The translations under genes and the position numbers were made by a program. 64,000 bases of DNA from Salinarimonas sp. (GTDB lineage: Bacteria > Pseudomonadota > Alphaproteobacteria > Rhizobiales > Beijerinckiaceae), in assembly GCA_020832565.1 (NCBI GenBank), contig JAFIEI010000014.1:1-64000 (forward strand), written 5' to 3'. The first letter of the stretch is position 1. Each line of letters begins with the position of its first letter. Below the pieces are notes generated by a model. It made no database searches. It was not told the DNA's origin and worked only from the letters and a program-made list of their open reading frames with translations. This document shows positions 45,275 through 60,680 of the stretch, piece after piece.

Positions 45275-46330
45275 GTGAAGGTCTTGAGCAAGACGATGCA
45301 AAATCGGGCGATCATGCGGGTTCTGGATGGAGAGGCCATTTGGCCGCCGCCGATCTGGGTGATGCGCCAGGCCGGGCGCTACCTGCCGGAATACCGCGCC
45401 AAGCGCGCCGAGGCCGGCGGTTTTCTCGACATGTGCTACAATCCCGATTTCGCGGTCGAGGTCACCCTGCAGCCGATCCGGCGTTTCGGTTTCGACGCTG
45501 CGATCATGTTCTCCGACATCCTCGTGGTGCCGCATGCGCTCGGCCAGAATCTCTGGTTTGCCGAAGGCGAGGGCCCGCGCCTCGATCCGGTGACGACGCT
45601 CGATGATCTTGCGAAACTGCGCCAGCGTGATCCCGCAGAGCATCTCGCACCGGTCTTCGAGACTTTGCGGCGCCTGCGCAGTGAATTGCCGCAGGAAACC
45701 ACGCTGCTCGGCTTCTGTGGCGCGCCCTGGACGGTTGCCAGCTACATGATCGCCGGCAAGAGCACCCCCGATCAGGCACCGGCGCGCATCGCGGCCTATC
45801 GCGATCCCGCTTTCATGGCCGCGCTGATCGACATGCTGGTCGAGACTTCGATCGATTATCTCACCGCCCAGGTCGATGCCGGCGCCGATGCGATCCAGCT
45901 TTTCGAGAGCTTCGGCGCAGCCCTTTCGGCCCCGCTCCTGGAGCCGCTGTCGCTCACGCCGATGCGCCGGATCGTCGAGGGGCTCAAAGCCCGACGTCCG
46001 CAGGCCCGGGTGATCGTCTTCCTTCGTGGCGGCGGGCCCAATCTCGCAAAGCTCGTGGAGGCCGGTTTCGCCGATGCGATTGCCCTCGACTGGTCGCTTG
46101 ATCTCGGCCGTGTGCTGCCGGACCTGCCGGCGAACCTCCCGACCCAGGGCAATCTCGATCCGCTGGCGCTGGTCGCCGGCGGCGAGGCGCTCGACCAGGG
46201 CGTCGACGCGGTCCTCGCGGCCACGCGCGGGCGGCCCCATATCTTCAATCTCGGCCATGGTATCGTGCCGCAGACGCCCGTCGAGCATGTCGCGCAGATG
46301 ATTGCGCGGGTGCGCGCAGCGGGACATTGA
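45275..46330 (+). CDS. hemE: Uroporphyrinogen decarboxylase
   Basis: PPPIWVMRQAGRYLPEYRAKRAEAGGFLDMCYNPDFAVEVTLQPIRRFGFDAAIMFSDIL. Confidence 0.98.
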   Translation: MKVLSKTMQNRAIMRVLDGEAIWPPPIWVMRQAGRYLPEYRAKRAEAGGFLDMCYNPDFAVEVTLQPIRRFGFDAAIMFSDILVVPHALGQNLWFAEGEGPRLDPVTTLDDLAKLRQRDPAEHLAPVFETLRRLRSELPQETTLLGFCGAPWTVASYMIAGKSTPDQAPARIAAYRDPAFMAALIDMLVETSIDYLTAQVDAGADAIQLFESFGAALSAPLLEPLSLTPMRRIVEGLKARRPQARVIVFLRGGGPNLAKLVEAGFADAIALDWSLDLGRVLPDLPANLPTQGNLDPLALVAGGEALDQGVDAVLAATRGRPHIFNLGHGIVPQTPVEHVAQMIARVRAAGH

Positions 46331-46345
46331 GGCACGCGTGAGACG

Positions 46346-46780
46346 ATGAGCGATCCGTATCTCTGGCTGAAATTCATCCACATCCTCGCGATTATCTCGT
46401 GGATGGCGGGTTTGCTCTATCTGCCGCGATTGTTCGTCTATCATGTCGATGCCGAGATCGGCTCCCGGCAATCCGAGACCTTCAAGGTGATGGAACGGCG
46501 GCTGATGAAGGCGATCACCACGCCGGCGATGATCGTGAGCGTCATCACAGGCCTGTGGATGGGTTTCATGGCGGGCTGGTGGTCCTCCGGCTGGCTGCAT
46601 GCCAAGACGCTGCTTGTCGTGTTTCTGCTGGCGAGCCATGTCTATCTGGCGCGGGTGGTGAAAATCTTCGCCCGCGACGCCAATACCCGCCCGGGCCGCT
46701 GGTACCGCATCATTAACGAAGTACCGACCGTTTTGATGATCGGCATCGTCTTTTTCGTGGTGATGAAGCCTTTCGGCTGA
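46346..46780 (+). CDS. hemJ: Protoporphyrinogen IX oxidase HemJ
   Basis: YLWLKFIHILAIISWMAGLLYLPRLFVYHVDAE; W-H-K rich TM protein; downstream of hemE. Confidence 0.93.
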   Translation: MSDPYLWLKFIHILAIISWMAGLLYLPRLFVYHVDAEIGSRQSETFKVMERRLMKAITTPAMIVSVITGLWMGFMAGWWSSGWLHAKTLLVVFLLASHVYLARVVKIFARDANTRPGRWYRIINEVPTVLMIGIVFFVVMKPFG

Positions 46781-46999
46781 GCCTGTTGCGGCTGTGTGTG
46801 ATTTTTGCTTGTGATCGATGCTGAAACGGTTTAAGCGTCGGTCTATCTTCCCGGATAGACAGGTTGCGTTGCCTCGCCTTGACGGAACCGGCCCGCAGCG
46901 GCAGGTCCTGAACCCGGCGAAAATTCCCCCGCAAGGCAGATTGTCGGACGGTTCCCCACCGTTATTTCTTTTCCCGAAACTGATCGAGAGTGTTCCCCG

Positions 47000-48265
<1,266 letters not shown>

Positions 48266-48296
48266 GGCTGCGTAAACCGTTCGTGGGAGCGCCCGC

Positions 48297-49613
48297 ATGA
48301 GCGAACCCGTATCCGGTGACGAGACCATCTTCGCCCCGGCCAGCGGGTTCGGGCGCGCTGGGATCTGCGTCATCCGGGTTTCCGGGCCGCAGACGCGCGA
48401 TCTGCTCGAAGCGCTTGCCGGCGGGGTGCCGCCCGCACGCATGATGAGCCTGCGGGTTTTGCGCGATCCGCAGGAGAACACGGCGCTCGACCAGGCGCTC
48501 GTGGTCTTCTTTCCCGGGCCGGCTTCGTTTACCGGTGAAGATCAGGCGGAGCTGCATATCCATGGTGGCCTCGCCGTGCGTCAGGCCGTACTCGCGGCTT
48601 TGTCGGAGATCCCGGGATGCCGCCCGGCGGAGGCCGGCGAATTCACCCGCCGCGCTTTCCTCAACGGACGCATGGATCTCTCCGAAGTCGAGGGGCTCGC
48701 CGATCTGATTGATGCCGAGACCGAAAGCCAGCGCCGGCAGGCTTTGCGCCAGCTTGATGGCGGGCTCGGGGCACAGGCCGAGCGCTGGCGCGAGGAAGCG
48801 ATTTCGTGCCAGGCGATGCTCGAGGGGGCACTCGATTTTGCCGATGAAGGAGATATTCCCGATCAGCTCGAGAATGAAGCGCAAGCGAAGGCTCTGAACC
48901 TCTCGCGCGCGCTCGAAGAGCATCTGCGCGATGCCAGGCGGGGCGAGCGCCTGCGCGAGGGGTTCCATGTGGTTCTCGCCGGTCCGCCCAATGCTGGAAA
49001 ATCAACGCTTCTCAATGCTTTGGCGCGCCGCGACGTTGCCATCGTCTCACCGATTGCGGGCACCACGCGCGACGTGATCGAGGTGCGTTGTGATCTCGAT
49101 GGTCTGCCGGTGACGATCATCGATACGGCGGGCCTGCGCGAGGCCGGAGACGTGATCGAGGAAGAAGGCATGGCCCGTGCCCGTGGGCGCATGGCGCAGG
49201 CCGATCTGGTGCTCTGGCTCGACCCTGCGGATGATCCTGCGCCGCTGCCCCCGGATCTCGGCCCGCATCTGCATGTGATCACCAAGATCGACCGCGTCGA
49301 AGCGCCGGTCACGCGGGGCGACATCGCCATCGCGGCCCTGTCCGGCGAGGGGATGGATGCGCTGCTCGCGCGCCTGCGTGATGCGGCAGAATCGCTTTTC
49401 GGTGAGGGTGATGCGCTGATCACGCGCGAACGCCACCGCGCCGCACTGAATGAGGCCTGCGAAGCGCTCAGACGCGGTTGCGCCCAGGCGGAGACGGAGC
49501 TCTTCGCCGAGGATATGCGGCTTGCGGCACGGGCGATTGGGCGGATCAGTGGCCGGGTTGATGTCGAAGACGTGCTCGATCAGTTGTTTTCGAGCTTCTG
49601 CATCGGCAAATGA
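48297..49613 (+). CDS. mnmE: tRNA uridine-5-carboxymethylaminomethyl synthesis GTPase MnmE
   Basis: DETIFAPASGFGRAGICVIRVSG; GPPNAGKSTLLNALA; C-terminal FCIGK. Confidence 0.97.
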   Translation: MSEPVSGDETIFAPASGFGRAGICVIRVSGPQTRDLLEALAGGVPPARMMSLRVLRDPQENTALDQALVVFFPGPASFTGEDQAELHIHGGLAVRQAVLAALSEIPGCRPAEAGEFTRRAFLNGRMDLSEVEGLADLIDAETESQRRQALRQLDGGLGAQAERWREEAISCQAMLEGALDFADEGDIPDQLENEAQAKALNLSRALEEHLRDARRGERLREGFHVVLAGPPNAGKSTLLNALARRDVAIVSPIAGTTRDVIEVRCDLDGLPVTIIDTAGLREAGDVIEEEGMARARGRMAQADLVLWLDPADDPAPLPPDLGPHLHVITKIDRVEAPVTRGDIAIAALSGEGMDALLARLRDAAESLFGEGDALITRERHRAALNEACEALRRGCAQAETELFAEDMRLAARAIGRISGRVDVEDVLDQLFSSFCIGK

Positions 49614-49631
49614 CCTGAATCTGCGCGCCGT

Positions 49632-49647
49632 TGTTTCACGTGAAACA
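49632..49647. promoter_or_regulatory. parS: parS centromere site (perfect 16-bp palindrome), intergenic
   Basis: tgtttcacgtgaaaca between the mnmE stop and the dnaE2 stop. Confidence 0.93.
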
Positions 49648-49660
49648 CGCGGCGGCCATT

Positions 49661-53266
<3,606 letters not shown>

Positions 53267-53382
53267 GAAACCGGATCCGCTACGGGGCAGGGAGCGGTTC
53301 TAGCAAATGTTCTCTAAAAGTTCCATCTGATTCAACGGCGAAGCCAGACCCCGCGACGACCCGTCGCGACCCGGGCCGTGCC

Positions 53383-54276
53383 TCACCAGACCAGTTTGTC
53401 GAGAATCGCTTCCGGGCGATGCGTCTGTGCGGAAAGCCAGCCACCGGCGCTGTCGGCGGAGAGCGCGATGCGGTCGAGCTCGAGCTCGTGGGTGTGGATG
53501 CCGCGGGCGATCAGGAGCGCATGGGCGCCATAGGCGTGGGCGCCGGCAATATCGGTGCGGATGGCATCGCCGATGGCGAGGATGCGCGAGGCCGACGCAT
53601 CGGCTGACAGGCCGAGCTTCGCCAGCCGCTCCCGGGCCGCCTCGTAGACCGGGCGATGCGGCTTGCCATTGTAGACGACGTTCCCGCCGATCGCCTCATA
53701 GGCCTGGGCGATAGCCCCGGCGCAGGGGATCAGATCATCGCCGCGCTCCACCACGATATCGGGATTGGCGCAGACCATGAGCAGCCCGCGCGCCTGCATC
53801 GCCTCAAGCATGGGTGTGTAATCGGAAACCTTGTCGGCATCGTCGTCATAAAGGCCCGAACAGACGACGTAATCGGCTTCCTCCACCGCGCTGGCGAAAA
53901 CTGCCGGCAGCCCCTCGAAGATCGGCTTGTCGCGTTCCGGGCCGAGATGGAAAACCCGCTCGCCTTCGCGCTCGCGCACGATGGCGCGGGTAAGGTCGCC
54001 GGAGGTGAGAATATCGTCATAGGCGCTGCGCGGCACGCCGAGCCGGTCGAGCTGGGCAATCACCGAATGGCCCGGGCGCGGAGCGTTCGAAATCAGGATC
54101 ACCGGCTTGTCGGACGCGCGAAACAGGTTCAACGCCTCGGCGGCGGCGGGATGGGCGCGCATGCCGTTATGCAGCACGCCCCAGACATCGCAGAAGATCG
54201 CGTCATAAGCGTCGGCAATCTCGCCCAGCCCGGAAATGAACCGGGTCGTCCCGGTGCTCGCAGCCCCATTTGCCAT
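53383..54276 (-). CDS. HAD-superfamily (subfamily IIA) hydrolase
   Basis: YDAIFCDVWGVLHNGMRAHPAAAEALN; VILISNAPRPG; ILAIGDAIRTDIAGAHAYG. Confidence 0.92.
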   Translation of the reverse strand: MANGAASTGTTRFISGLGEIADAYDAIFCDVWGVLHNGMRAHPAAAEALNLFRASDKPVILISNAPRPGHSVIAQLDRLGVPRSAYDDILTSGDLTRAIVREREGERVFHLGPERDKPIFEGLPAVFASAVEEADYVVCSGLYDDDADKVSDYTPMLEAMQARGLLMVCANPDIVVERGDDLIPCAGAIAQAYEAIGGNVVYNGKPHRPVYEAARERLAKLGLSADASASRILAIGDAIRTDIAGAHAYGAHALLIARGIHTHELELDRIALSADSAGGWLSAQTHRPEAILDKLVW

Positions 54277-54618
54277 GACATCCTCGCGCAGATTCCTTTG
54301 ATCAGGCGCGGGTAGGCGCTTGCGCGCGCGAAGTCAACCGAGAGCCGGCTATACTCTCCGCCGCACAGGCAAGCCCACATGTGGGCATGCCACCCATGCA
54401 TGATGCGGATGCTGAATTCAGGACACTGTGTGGCAAAGAGACTCGGCCAAAGGGTCTGCGACAATGCCTGGCCGAACCCTGTGCCGAAATCTCAGCTGAA
54501 CGTTCCAATGATAATACATGTCAGAACAGTGTAAAAACATTTCCCCCACTAATTGACGTAAAATCAGTTGCGAATTATGAATACGGATCAATAATTCATT
54601 ATACTCTGGATCAAATTC

Positions 54619-57063
54619 ATGAAACTCGAATCCGCAAACCGCGATCAAGATCGCCGGTTTCAGCCGATTGCCCCTAGGCACCAGAACGATTTTCAGGAAA
54701 GCCTGGCACATCGCGTTCCCGTCACCGAAGCCAGCGCCGGACGCTTGCTCCTCATCCCTCTGCCCTCTCGATCGGCTGTCGAACGCCACGCGGATCAGAT
54801 CTATACTGTCTGCTTCGGCGATATCGGCGACCATGGCGGCAATGCCGTGCGCCGCACCTTGGAACTGCCGTCATTCCAATTCCATGTCGACGGCTCGATC
54901 GCGGCGATGAGCATCCGCTACCGCGATGAGCTCGCCCGCATGCGCGAACTGCATTCGCCCGAGGATCTGCGCGACATCGCCCGCGCGGGCGCCGAAGTCG
55001 TCGAAGAGGCCGTTACGCGCGCCGACATCACCGGCTTCCTGCCCCAGTTCGACGCGAATATCTTCGCCGGAATGTACCGGAAGAGCCAGGAGATCCTGCA
55101 GGATCGCGGCATCGTCGAAAGCGGCGACGTGCACGGGCCGGACCGGGAGATGCCGGAATGGAACCCGGGCAACCGCACCCAAGCGCCCGGGCCGTTGGAA
55201 TTCGGCGGGCTGGGAGATTGGCAGCCGGGGCAGTTGCCGAACCGGACCGGCTCGCGGGATCACGGCTTGCCAGATCACGGCTTGCCCGATGATTTCATGC
55301 GCAACGGCCCGATGCCGGAAACCGATTTCGATCGGATCGGCGCGGAACTGGACGCGATGCAGTGGCCCGCGCGGCCAACCGGGTCACCGACCGCGCCGGG
55401 CCGGGTCCCGTCCGACACGTTCATGGCCGAAGCCGCCCGGCAGAGCTGGCGCCGGTTCTTCGAGGAGGCCGAGGAAGCCGCCCGCGAAGCCATCGAGCGC
55501 GCGCTCGGCAATTCCGCCTTCACCAGCGGCCAAGACCCGATCGAGCGGGCCATCGAGGAGCACGGATGGGCGGTCGAGCTCTTCCTGCATGCCCTGTGGC
55601 CGCAAGTCACGCCCGGTCCCGGCGGCGGCGCGCCGCGCATACTTCCCGGCCCTTCGAGCGCGACCGCGAACAGCCTGCGCCATCTCGACCCGCAAGCCGC
55701 CGCCATGCTCGTGGCGCAACTCGCAACGCGTCTTTCCGATGTCCCGGAGCTCTATCGCGAGGCGCTGCGCGAAGCGCTCGGGAACGGCGACGCGCAGGAT
55801 GAGGACATCATGCGCGCCATGAAGCTTCTGGACGGAGTGAGCGCGTCGGGCGGCAACGAATCCGACACGTTCGCGCCGCTCACTGCGGATGCGAGAGAGT
55901 TGCTGGAGATGCAGATCGAACGCGGGCGCATGACCATGGAGCAGTTCGAATATCTTCGCGCGCTCAATCCGCATCTGCGCGACACGATCCTGATCCACAG
56001 GATCGGCCGCCATAATCTCGGCGATACGCCGGAAGGCCTGCGCTTATCCGAGGCCGACCCGCTGCCCGAGACCGATCGCGCCGCCGATATCGCACCGCCG
56101 GCCGATCTGGTGCACAGTTGGGAGGACATCCGTACGCTCCTGGCCGAGCGCTACGGAATGCGCCTGAGCGACGGCAGCATTCATGCCGCACAGCGCCGTC
56201 TGGCGCGCCACTCCGAAGCGGAGATGTGCGCACTCGTCAACGCCGCCATACCCTATCTCGATCGCATCGAGGAGGCTTATCCCGGCCTGCTGCGGGGAAT
56301 TGCCCTCGACATCCATACACCCAATCCACGCGGTATCGGGCCGACCATGCCCATCGTGAATAACGGAATGACCAATATCGCCAACGGCACCACCTACCTG
56401 ATGAGCCCGCAGGACATGCGCATCGCCTATCGCGACCGGCCGATCGACGGCGATACCAAGTTCATGCTCACGCTCTACCATGAAATCGGTCACGCGATCG
56501 CGTCCAAGGCACCCATCCAGGCCAACGACTTCATGCGCAATCTCGTGCCCGTCCTCGAGATCCGCGGCCCGGAAAGCACCAATGCGGGTCCCGATGCCGT
56601 AACCATGGATGAAGCGCTCGCCATCCTCTTTCCGCATCTCGATACCGAGCGCGCCTATGAGCGCCTGTGGCAGTTCTATCCGGTTCGGATCGACGACGTC
56701 GAATTGCTGGAAATGGAGGGATCCGGCGCCTACGTGCCGCCGCGACAGGAATATTTCGGGACGCTGCAGGTCTATCGAAAGCTGCCGGTGGGCGTTTGCG
56801 AGGTTCTGGGCATCGGGGTTTCGGGCTATGCCGGAAAAAGCCCCGAGGAAGCCCTGGCGGAGGCTTTCGGCCACGATTTCGCCGACCGGCCCTACCAGCG
56901 TTTTCCGGATGCGCAACTGCCAAGGCTCGTCGAGGCGATGCGCGGACCGCTTCCGGGCAATCTGCAATGCCTTCTCGCACGCATGATCCATGTCGCCCGG
57001 AGCCGTGATGCGCCTATCGAGGCGCCGCCCTACCCGGAGTTCCAGGGCGGCGGCGCGGAATAG
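54619..57063 (+). CDS. Large orphan protein with C-terminal HExxH zincin-like domain
   Basis: 814 aa; H621EIGH625 in LTLYHEIGHAIASKAP and candidate third ligand E748 in SPEEALAEAFGHDFADRP; no recognisable N-terminal domain or signal peptide. Confidence 0.72.
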   Translation: MKLESANRDQDRRFQPIAPRHQNDFQESLAHRVPVTEASAGRLLLIPLPSRSAVERHADQIYTVCFGDIGDHGGNAVRRTLELPSFQFHVDGSIAAMSIRYRDELARMRELHSPEDLRDIARAGAEVVEEAVTRADITGFLPQFDANIFAGMYRKSQEILQDRGIVESGDVHGPDREMPEWNPGNRTQAPGPLEFGGLGDWQPGQLPNRTGSRDHGLPDHGLPDDFMRNGPMPETDFDRIGAELDAMQWPARPTGSPTAPGRVPSDTFMAEAARQSWRRFFEEAEEAAREAIERALGNSAFTSGQDPIERAIEEHGWAVELFLHALWPQVTPGPGGGAPRILPGPSSATANSLRHLDPQAAAMLVAQLATRLSDVPELYREALREALGNGDAQDEDIMRAMKLLDGVSASGGNESDTFAPLTADARELLEMQIERGRMTMEQFEYLRALNPHLRDTILIHRIGRHNLGDTPEGLRLSEADPLPETDRAADIAPPADLVHSWEDIRTLLAERYGMRLSDGSIHAAQRRLARHSEAEMCALVNAAIPYLDRIEEAYPGLLRGIALDIHTPNPRGIGPTMPIVNNGMTNIANGTTYLMSPQDMRIAYRDRPIDGDTKFMLTLYHEIGHAIASKAPIQANDFMRNLVPVLEIRGPESTNAGPDAVTMDEALAILFPHLDTERAYERLWQFYPVRIDDVELLEMEGSGAYVPPRQEYFGTLQVYRKLPVGVCEVLGIGVSGYAGKSPEEALAEAFGHDFADRPYQRFPDAQLPRLVEAMRGPLPGNLQCLLARMIHVARSRDAPIEAPPYPEFQGGGAE

Positions 57064-57184
57064 GCAGCGCGCAACGCGAATGATCCGAGGCGGTGATGCA
57101 CCTGTCCCGACACGTTGAGATTTTGTTGGGATGGTTTAATTAAACTCGCTCGCATCACGAAGCCGTCAACCGGAGGGCCAGCCC

Positions 57185-58984
57185 ATGAGCTCGCTCGATC
57201 TCGCCGTGATCGGCAATTGCATGAGTGCCGCGCTGATCGACCGGCGCGCCCAGATCGTCTGGGGATGCTTTCCCCGCATCGACGGCGATCCCGCCTTCTG
57301 CGCGCTGCTCGACGGTGACCAGGTCGGCAACGGCACCCATGCCGAGCGCGGCGTCTTCGCTGTCGAGCTCGAAGGTATGACCCGCTGCGAGCAGCATTAT
57401 CTGGGCAATACCGCGATTCTGATCTCGACCTTGTCAGACGATCACGGCAACACCGTCGAGATCACGGATTTCGCGCCGCGCTTCGTTCATTACGACCGCA
57501 CCTTCCGCCAGCCGGGTGTGGTGCGCCGGGTGCGACCGATCAGCGGGCGCCCGCGCATCCGAATCCGCCTGCGCCCGATGTTCGAATGGGGCGAACGCCT
57601 GCCCGAGATCACGCGCGGCTCCAATCACATGCGCTTCGTCGGCCCCGGCCAGGCTTTGCGGCTGACCACCGACGCGCCCATCGCCTATGTCGCGGAAGAG
57701 CGCCCCTTCGTGCTCGAATCGCGCATCTCGCTGATCTTCGGCCCGGACGAGCCCTTGCGCGCCTCCGTCGATGCCACCGCACGCGATTTCTTCGAACGCA
57801 CGACGGATTACTGGACCGGCTGGGTGCGCTCGCTCTCGATCCCGTTCGAATGGCAGGAAGACGTGATCCGCGCGGCGATCACGCTCAAATTATGCAATTT
57901 CGAGGAAACCGGCGGCATCGTCGCCGCGCTCACCACCTCGATTCCCGAAGCACCCCACACCCAGCGCAACTGGGATTACCGCTATTGCTGGCTGCGTGAC
58001 GCCTATTTCGTGGTGCATGCCCTCAACCGTCTGGGTACCACCCGCACGATGGAGAGTTTCCTCGCCTTCATCGCCAATATCGTCGACGATTCGGAGGATG
58101 AAAACCTCGCCCCGCTCTTCGGCATCACCCGCGAGAGCAAGCTCGAGGAGCACGAGGCGCAGGCCCTGCCGGGTTACCGCGGCATGGGGCCCGTGCGCTA
58201 CGGCAATGCGGCCTATACGCAGATCCAGAACGACGTCTATGGCAGCGTCGTGCTCGCCTCCACGCATCTGTTCTTCGACAGGCGCCTGCACCGCGCGGGC
58301 ATGCACCATCTCTTTGAGCAGCTGGAAAAGCTCGGCGCCAAGGCCGTCGCGGTCTATGACACGCCCGATGCGGGCCCCTGGGAATTGCGCACAATGGCGG
58401 CGGTGCACACCTTCTCCGCCGTGATGTGCTGGGCCGCCTGCGACCGCTTGGCGCGCATCGCCACCCATATCGGGCTGGAGGCGCGCGCCGAGCATTGGCG
58501 CAACCATGCCGATCTGATGCATGCCGCCATTTGCGAGCGCATCTGGAATGCGCAGAAGGGCCATTTCGTCTCGACCTTCGAGGGCGAGGATCTCGACGCG
58601 ACGCTGCTGCTCCTCGCCGAGCTCGGCTTCGTGCCGGCGGATGATGCGCGTTTCGTCAAGACCGTCGATGCGATCGATCGCAGCCTGCGCCGGGGCAATC
58701 TCGTCAAGCGCTATGCCGTCGAGGACGATTTCGGCACGATGGAGACGGGCTTCCTGATCTGCTCGTTCTGGTTCGTCGATGCGCTCTGGGCGATCGGGCG
58801 CTGCGACGAGGCGCGGGCCATGTTCGAGGAAGTGCTGAAACTGCGCAATTCCTTCGGCCTGCTCTCGGAAGACGCCGATTTCGAAACCGGCGCCCTTTGG
58901 GGCAATTTCCCGCAGACCTATTCCATGGTCGGCCTGATCAATTCCGCCGTGCGCCTCTCGCGCACCTGGGAGGAGGCGTTCTGA
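57185..58984 (+). CDS. Glycoside hydrolase family 15 (glucoamylase/trehalase-like) protein
   Basis: 599 aa; DLAVIGNCMSAALIDRRAQIVWGCFPRIDGDPAFCALLDG; RNWDYRYCWLRDAYFVVHALNRLG. Confidence 0.93.
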   Translation: MSSLDLAVIGNCMSAALIDRRAQIVWGCFPRIDGDPAFCALLDGDQVGNGTHAERGVFAVELEGMTRCEQHYLGNTAILISTLSDDHGNTVEITDFAPRFVHYDRTFRQPGVVRRVRPISGRPRIRIRLRPMFEWGERLPEITRGSNHMRFVGPGQALRLTTDAPIAYVAEERPFVLESRISLIFGPDEPLRASVDATARDFFERTTDYWTGWVRSLSIPFEWQEDVIRAAITLKLCNFEETGGIVAALTTSIPEAPHTQRNWDYRYCWLRDAYFVVHALNRLGTTRTMESFLAFIANIVDDSEDENLAPLFGITRESKLEEHEAQALPGYRGMGPVRYGNAAYTQIQNDVYGSVVLASTHLFFDRRLHRAGMHHLFEQLEKLGAKAVAVYDTPDAGPWELRTMAAVHTFSAVMCWAACDRLARIATHIGLEARAEHWRNHADLMHAAICERIWNAQKGHFVSTFEGEDLDATLLLLAELGFVPADDARFVKTVDAIDRSLRRGNLVKRYAVEDDFGTMETGFLICSFWFVDALWAIGRCDEARAMFEEVLKLRNSFGLLSEDADFETGALWGNFPQTYSMVGLINSAVRLSRTWEEAF

Positions 58985-59012
58985 GGGGTGCGCAGCGGCA
59001 TCAACTGTCAGC

Positions 59013-59067
59013 GTGCCGCAGCTCTATATGATGACGTGCCGCAGCTTTATATGATTGCGTGCCGCAC
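59013..59067. repeat. Imperfect tandem repeat, 23-nt unit, about 2.4 copies
   Basis: gtgccgcagctctatatgatgac / gtgccgcagctttatatgattgc / gtgccgcac; overlaps the 3' end of the downstream phnE. Confidence 0.85.
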
Positions 59068-59865
59068 CTTGGCCGAGACCCATTCGGAGACGACGACGGT
59101 CAAGAGGATGGCAATGAAGATCACGCTGACCTGGCCCCAGGCCAGTGAATTCACCGAAGCCGACAGTTGCACGCCGATGCCGCCCGCGCCGACGAGGCCG
59201 AGGATCGTCGCCTCGCGGATATTGATGTCCCAGCGATAGACGCTGATCCCTGCGAATGCCGGCAGGATCTGCGGCCAGACGCCGTAGCTGAGCACCTGCG
59301 TCGGCGCGGCGCCGGTGGCGCGGATCGCCTCGACCTGGTTCTCGTCGATCTCCTCGATCGCCTCATAGAGCAGCTTGCCGACGAATCCGATCGATCGCAG
59401 GGCGATGGCGATGATGCCCGCCATCAGGCCGGGTCCGAGGATCAGCACCAGCAGGAGCGCCCAGATCAGCGAGTTGATCGAGCGGGACGTGACAATGATG
59501 CCGAGCGCGAGCGGACGTAGGACGAAGCGGCTGGGCGTCGTGTTCCAGGCTGCGAGAAAGGCCAGCGGCGTCGCGATCACGACCCCGATCAGCGTGCCGA
59601 GCGTGGCCATGTTGATCGTATCCCACATCGGCCACAGGATGCGATCGAAATAGCCCCAGGGCGGGTTGGACATCCGCCGCGCCATGTCGAAGGCCTGCTG
59701 CGGCGCATCCCAGACGAAGATCCAGATGGTCTGCCGGCTGATATATTCCCAGCAGACCATGAACAGCGCCACCCCGACGAGCCACCCGAGCCAGATCCGA
59801 AGCTGCTGCGCGCGGTCGCGTCGTTGCCAGACCTTTCGGTCGTCGATTTGCGTGACAGGCATCAC
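59047..59865 (-). CDS. phnE: Phosphonate-type ABC transporter permease (second PhnE)
   Basis: [64 protein letters not shown]. Confidence 0.94.
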   Translation of the reverse strand: MMPVTQIDDRKVWQRRDRAQQLRIWLGWLVGVALFMVCWEYISRQTIWIFVWDAPQQAFDMARRMSNPPWGYFDRILWPMWDTINMATLGTLIGVVIATPLAFLAAWNTTPSRFVLRPLALGIIVTSRSINSLIWALLLVLILGPGLMAGIIAIALRSIGFVGKLLYEAIEEIDENQVEAIRATGAAPTQVLSYGVWPQILPAFAGISVYRWDINIREATILGLVGAGGIGVQLSASVNSLAWGQVSVIFIAILLTVVVSEWVSAKVRHAII

Positions 59866-60680
59866 AGGAACCTTCTGCGGATGAAGCCGGAGCTGTACTC
59901 GGCGATGAAGACGATGACGATGATGGAGAGCAGGATCGCGGCGGCACTGTCATATTCGTAGCGCCCGAGCGCGGTGTTCAGGGTCGCGCCGATCCCGCCG
60001 GCCCCGACGATCCCGATCACCGCCGATTCACGGAAGTTGATGTCGAGGCGGTAGACGCACAGACCGATGAAGCGCGGCGCCACCTGCGGCTGGATGGCGT
60101 AGTTCAGAAGCTGGAACCACGAACTGCCCGTCGCGCGGATCGCCTCGACCTGGTCGCGGTCGATATCCTCGATGTCCTCCGCCAGCAGCTTGCCGAGGAA
60201 GCCGATCGTGGCAAAGGCCAGCGTCATCGCCCCGGCGAATGGGCCGAAGCCGAACATGGCCACGAAGACGATGGCGATCACCACTTCCTGAAAGGCGCGG
60301 CTCACCGCGATGATCGAGCGGCACACCGCATAGATCGGCCATGGCGCGAGATTGCGCGCGGCACCGAGCGCCACTGGGATCGAGAGGATCACTCCGAACA
60401 CCGTGGCGATCAGGGTCATGGTCAGGCTCTCCAGGAGCCCCTTGGAGATATCCGTCCAGCGTGTGGTGAAATCCGGGGCGAGGAAGGCGGCGACGAAGGC
60501 GATGCCGCGATCGAGCCCGGCGACCATGCGGTCCCAGTTGAAATTGACCGAGCCGATGCCAATCACGAGATAGATCAGCGCGCCGACATAGATCGCATAG
60601 CGCAGGCGCGGATCACGGATGAAGGGGGGCTTGCGCCATTGCCTGGGCGCAGCCTGCGGGGCGGCTGCGGCGATGCTCAT
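59862..60680 (-). CDS. phnE: Phosphonate-type ABC transporter permease (first PhnE)
   Basis: [64 protein letters not shown]. Confidence 0.95.
   Translation of the reverse strand: MSIAAAAPQAAPRQWRKPPFIRDPRLRYAIYVGALIYLVIGIGSVNFNWDRMVAGLDRGIAFVAAFLAPDFTTRWTDISKGLLESLTMTLIATVFGVILSIPVALGAARNLAPWPIYAVCRSIIAVSRAFQEVVIAIVFVAMFGFGPFAGAMTLAFATIGFLGKLLAEDIEDIDRDQVEAIRATGSSWFQLLNYAIQPQVAPRFIGLCVYRLDINFRESAVIGIVGAGGIGATLNTALGRYEYDSAAAILLSIIVIVFIAEYSSGFIRRRFL

Noticed and set aside
45050-46639. 529-aa minus-strand ORF spanning hemE and the origin
   Set aside because: Antisense shadow ORF of hemE; extends into the putative oriC without coding-like composition.
55258-55287. 15-nt tandem repeat gatcacggcttgcc(a/c) in the zincin gene
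   Set aside because: Simple in-frame DHGLP duplication in a low-complexity linker; not independently informative.
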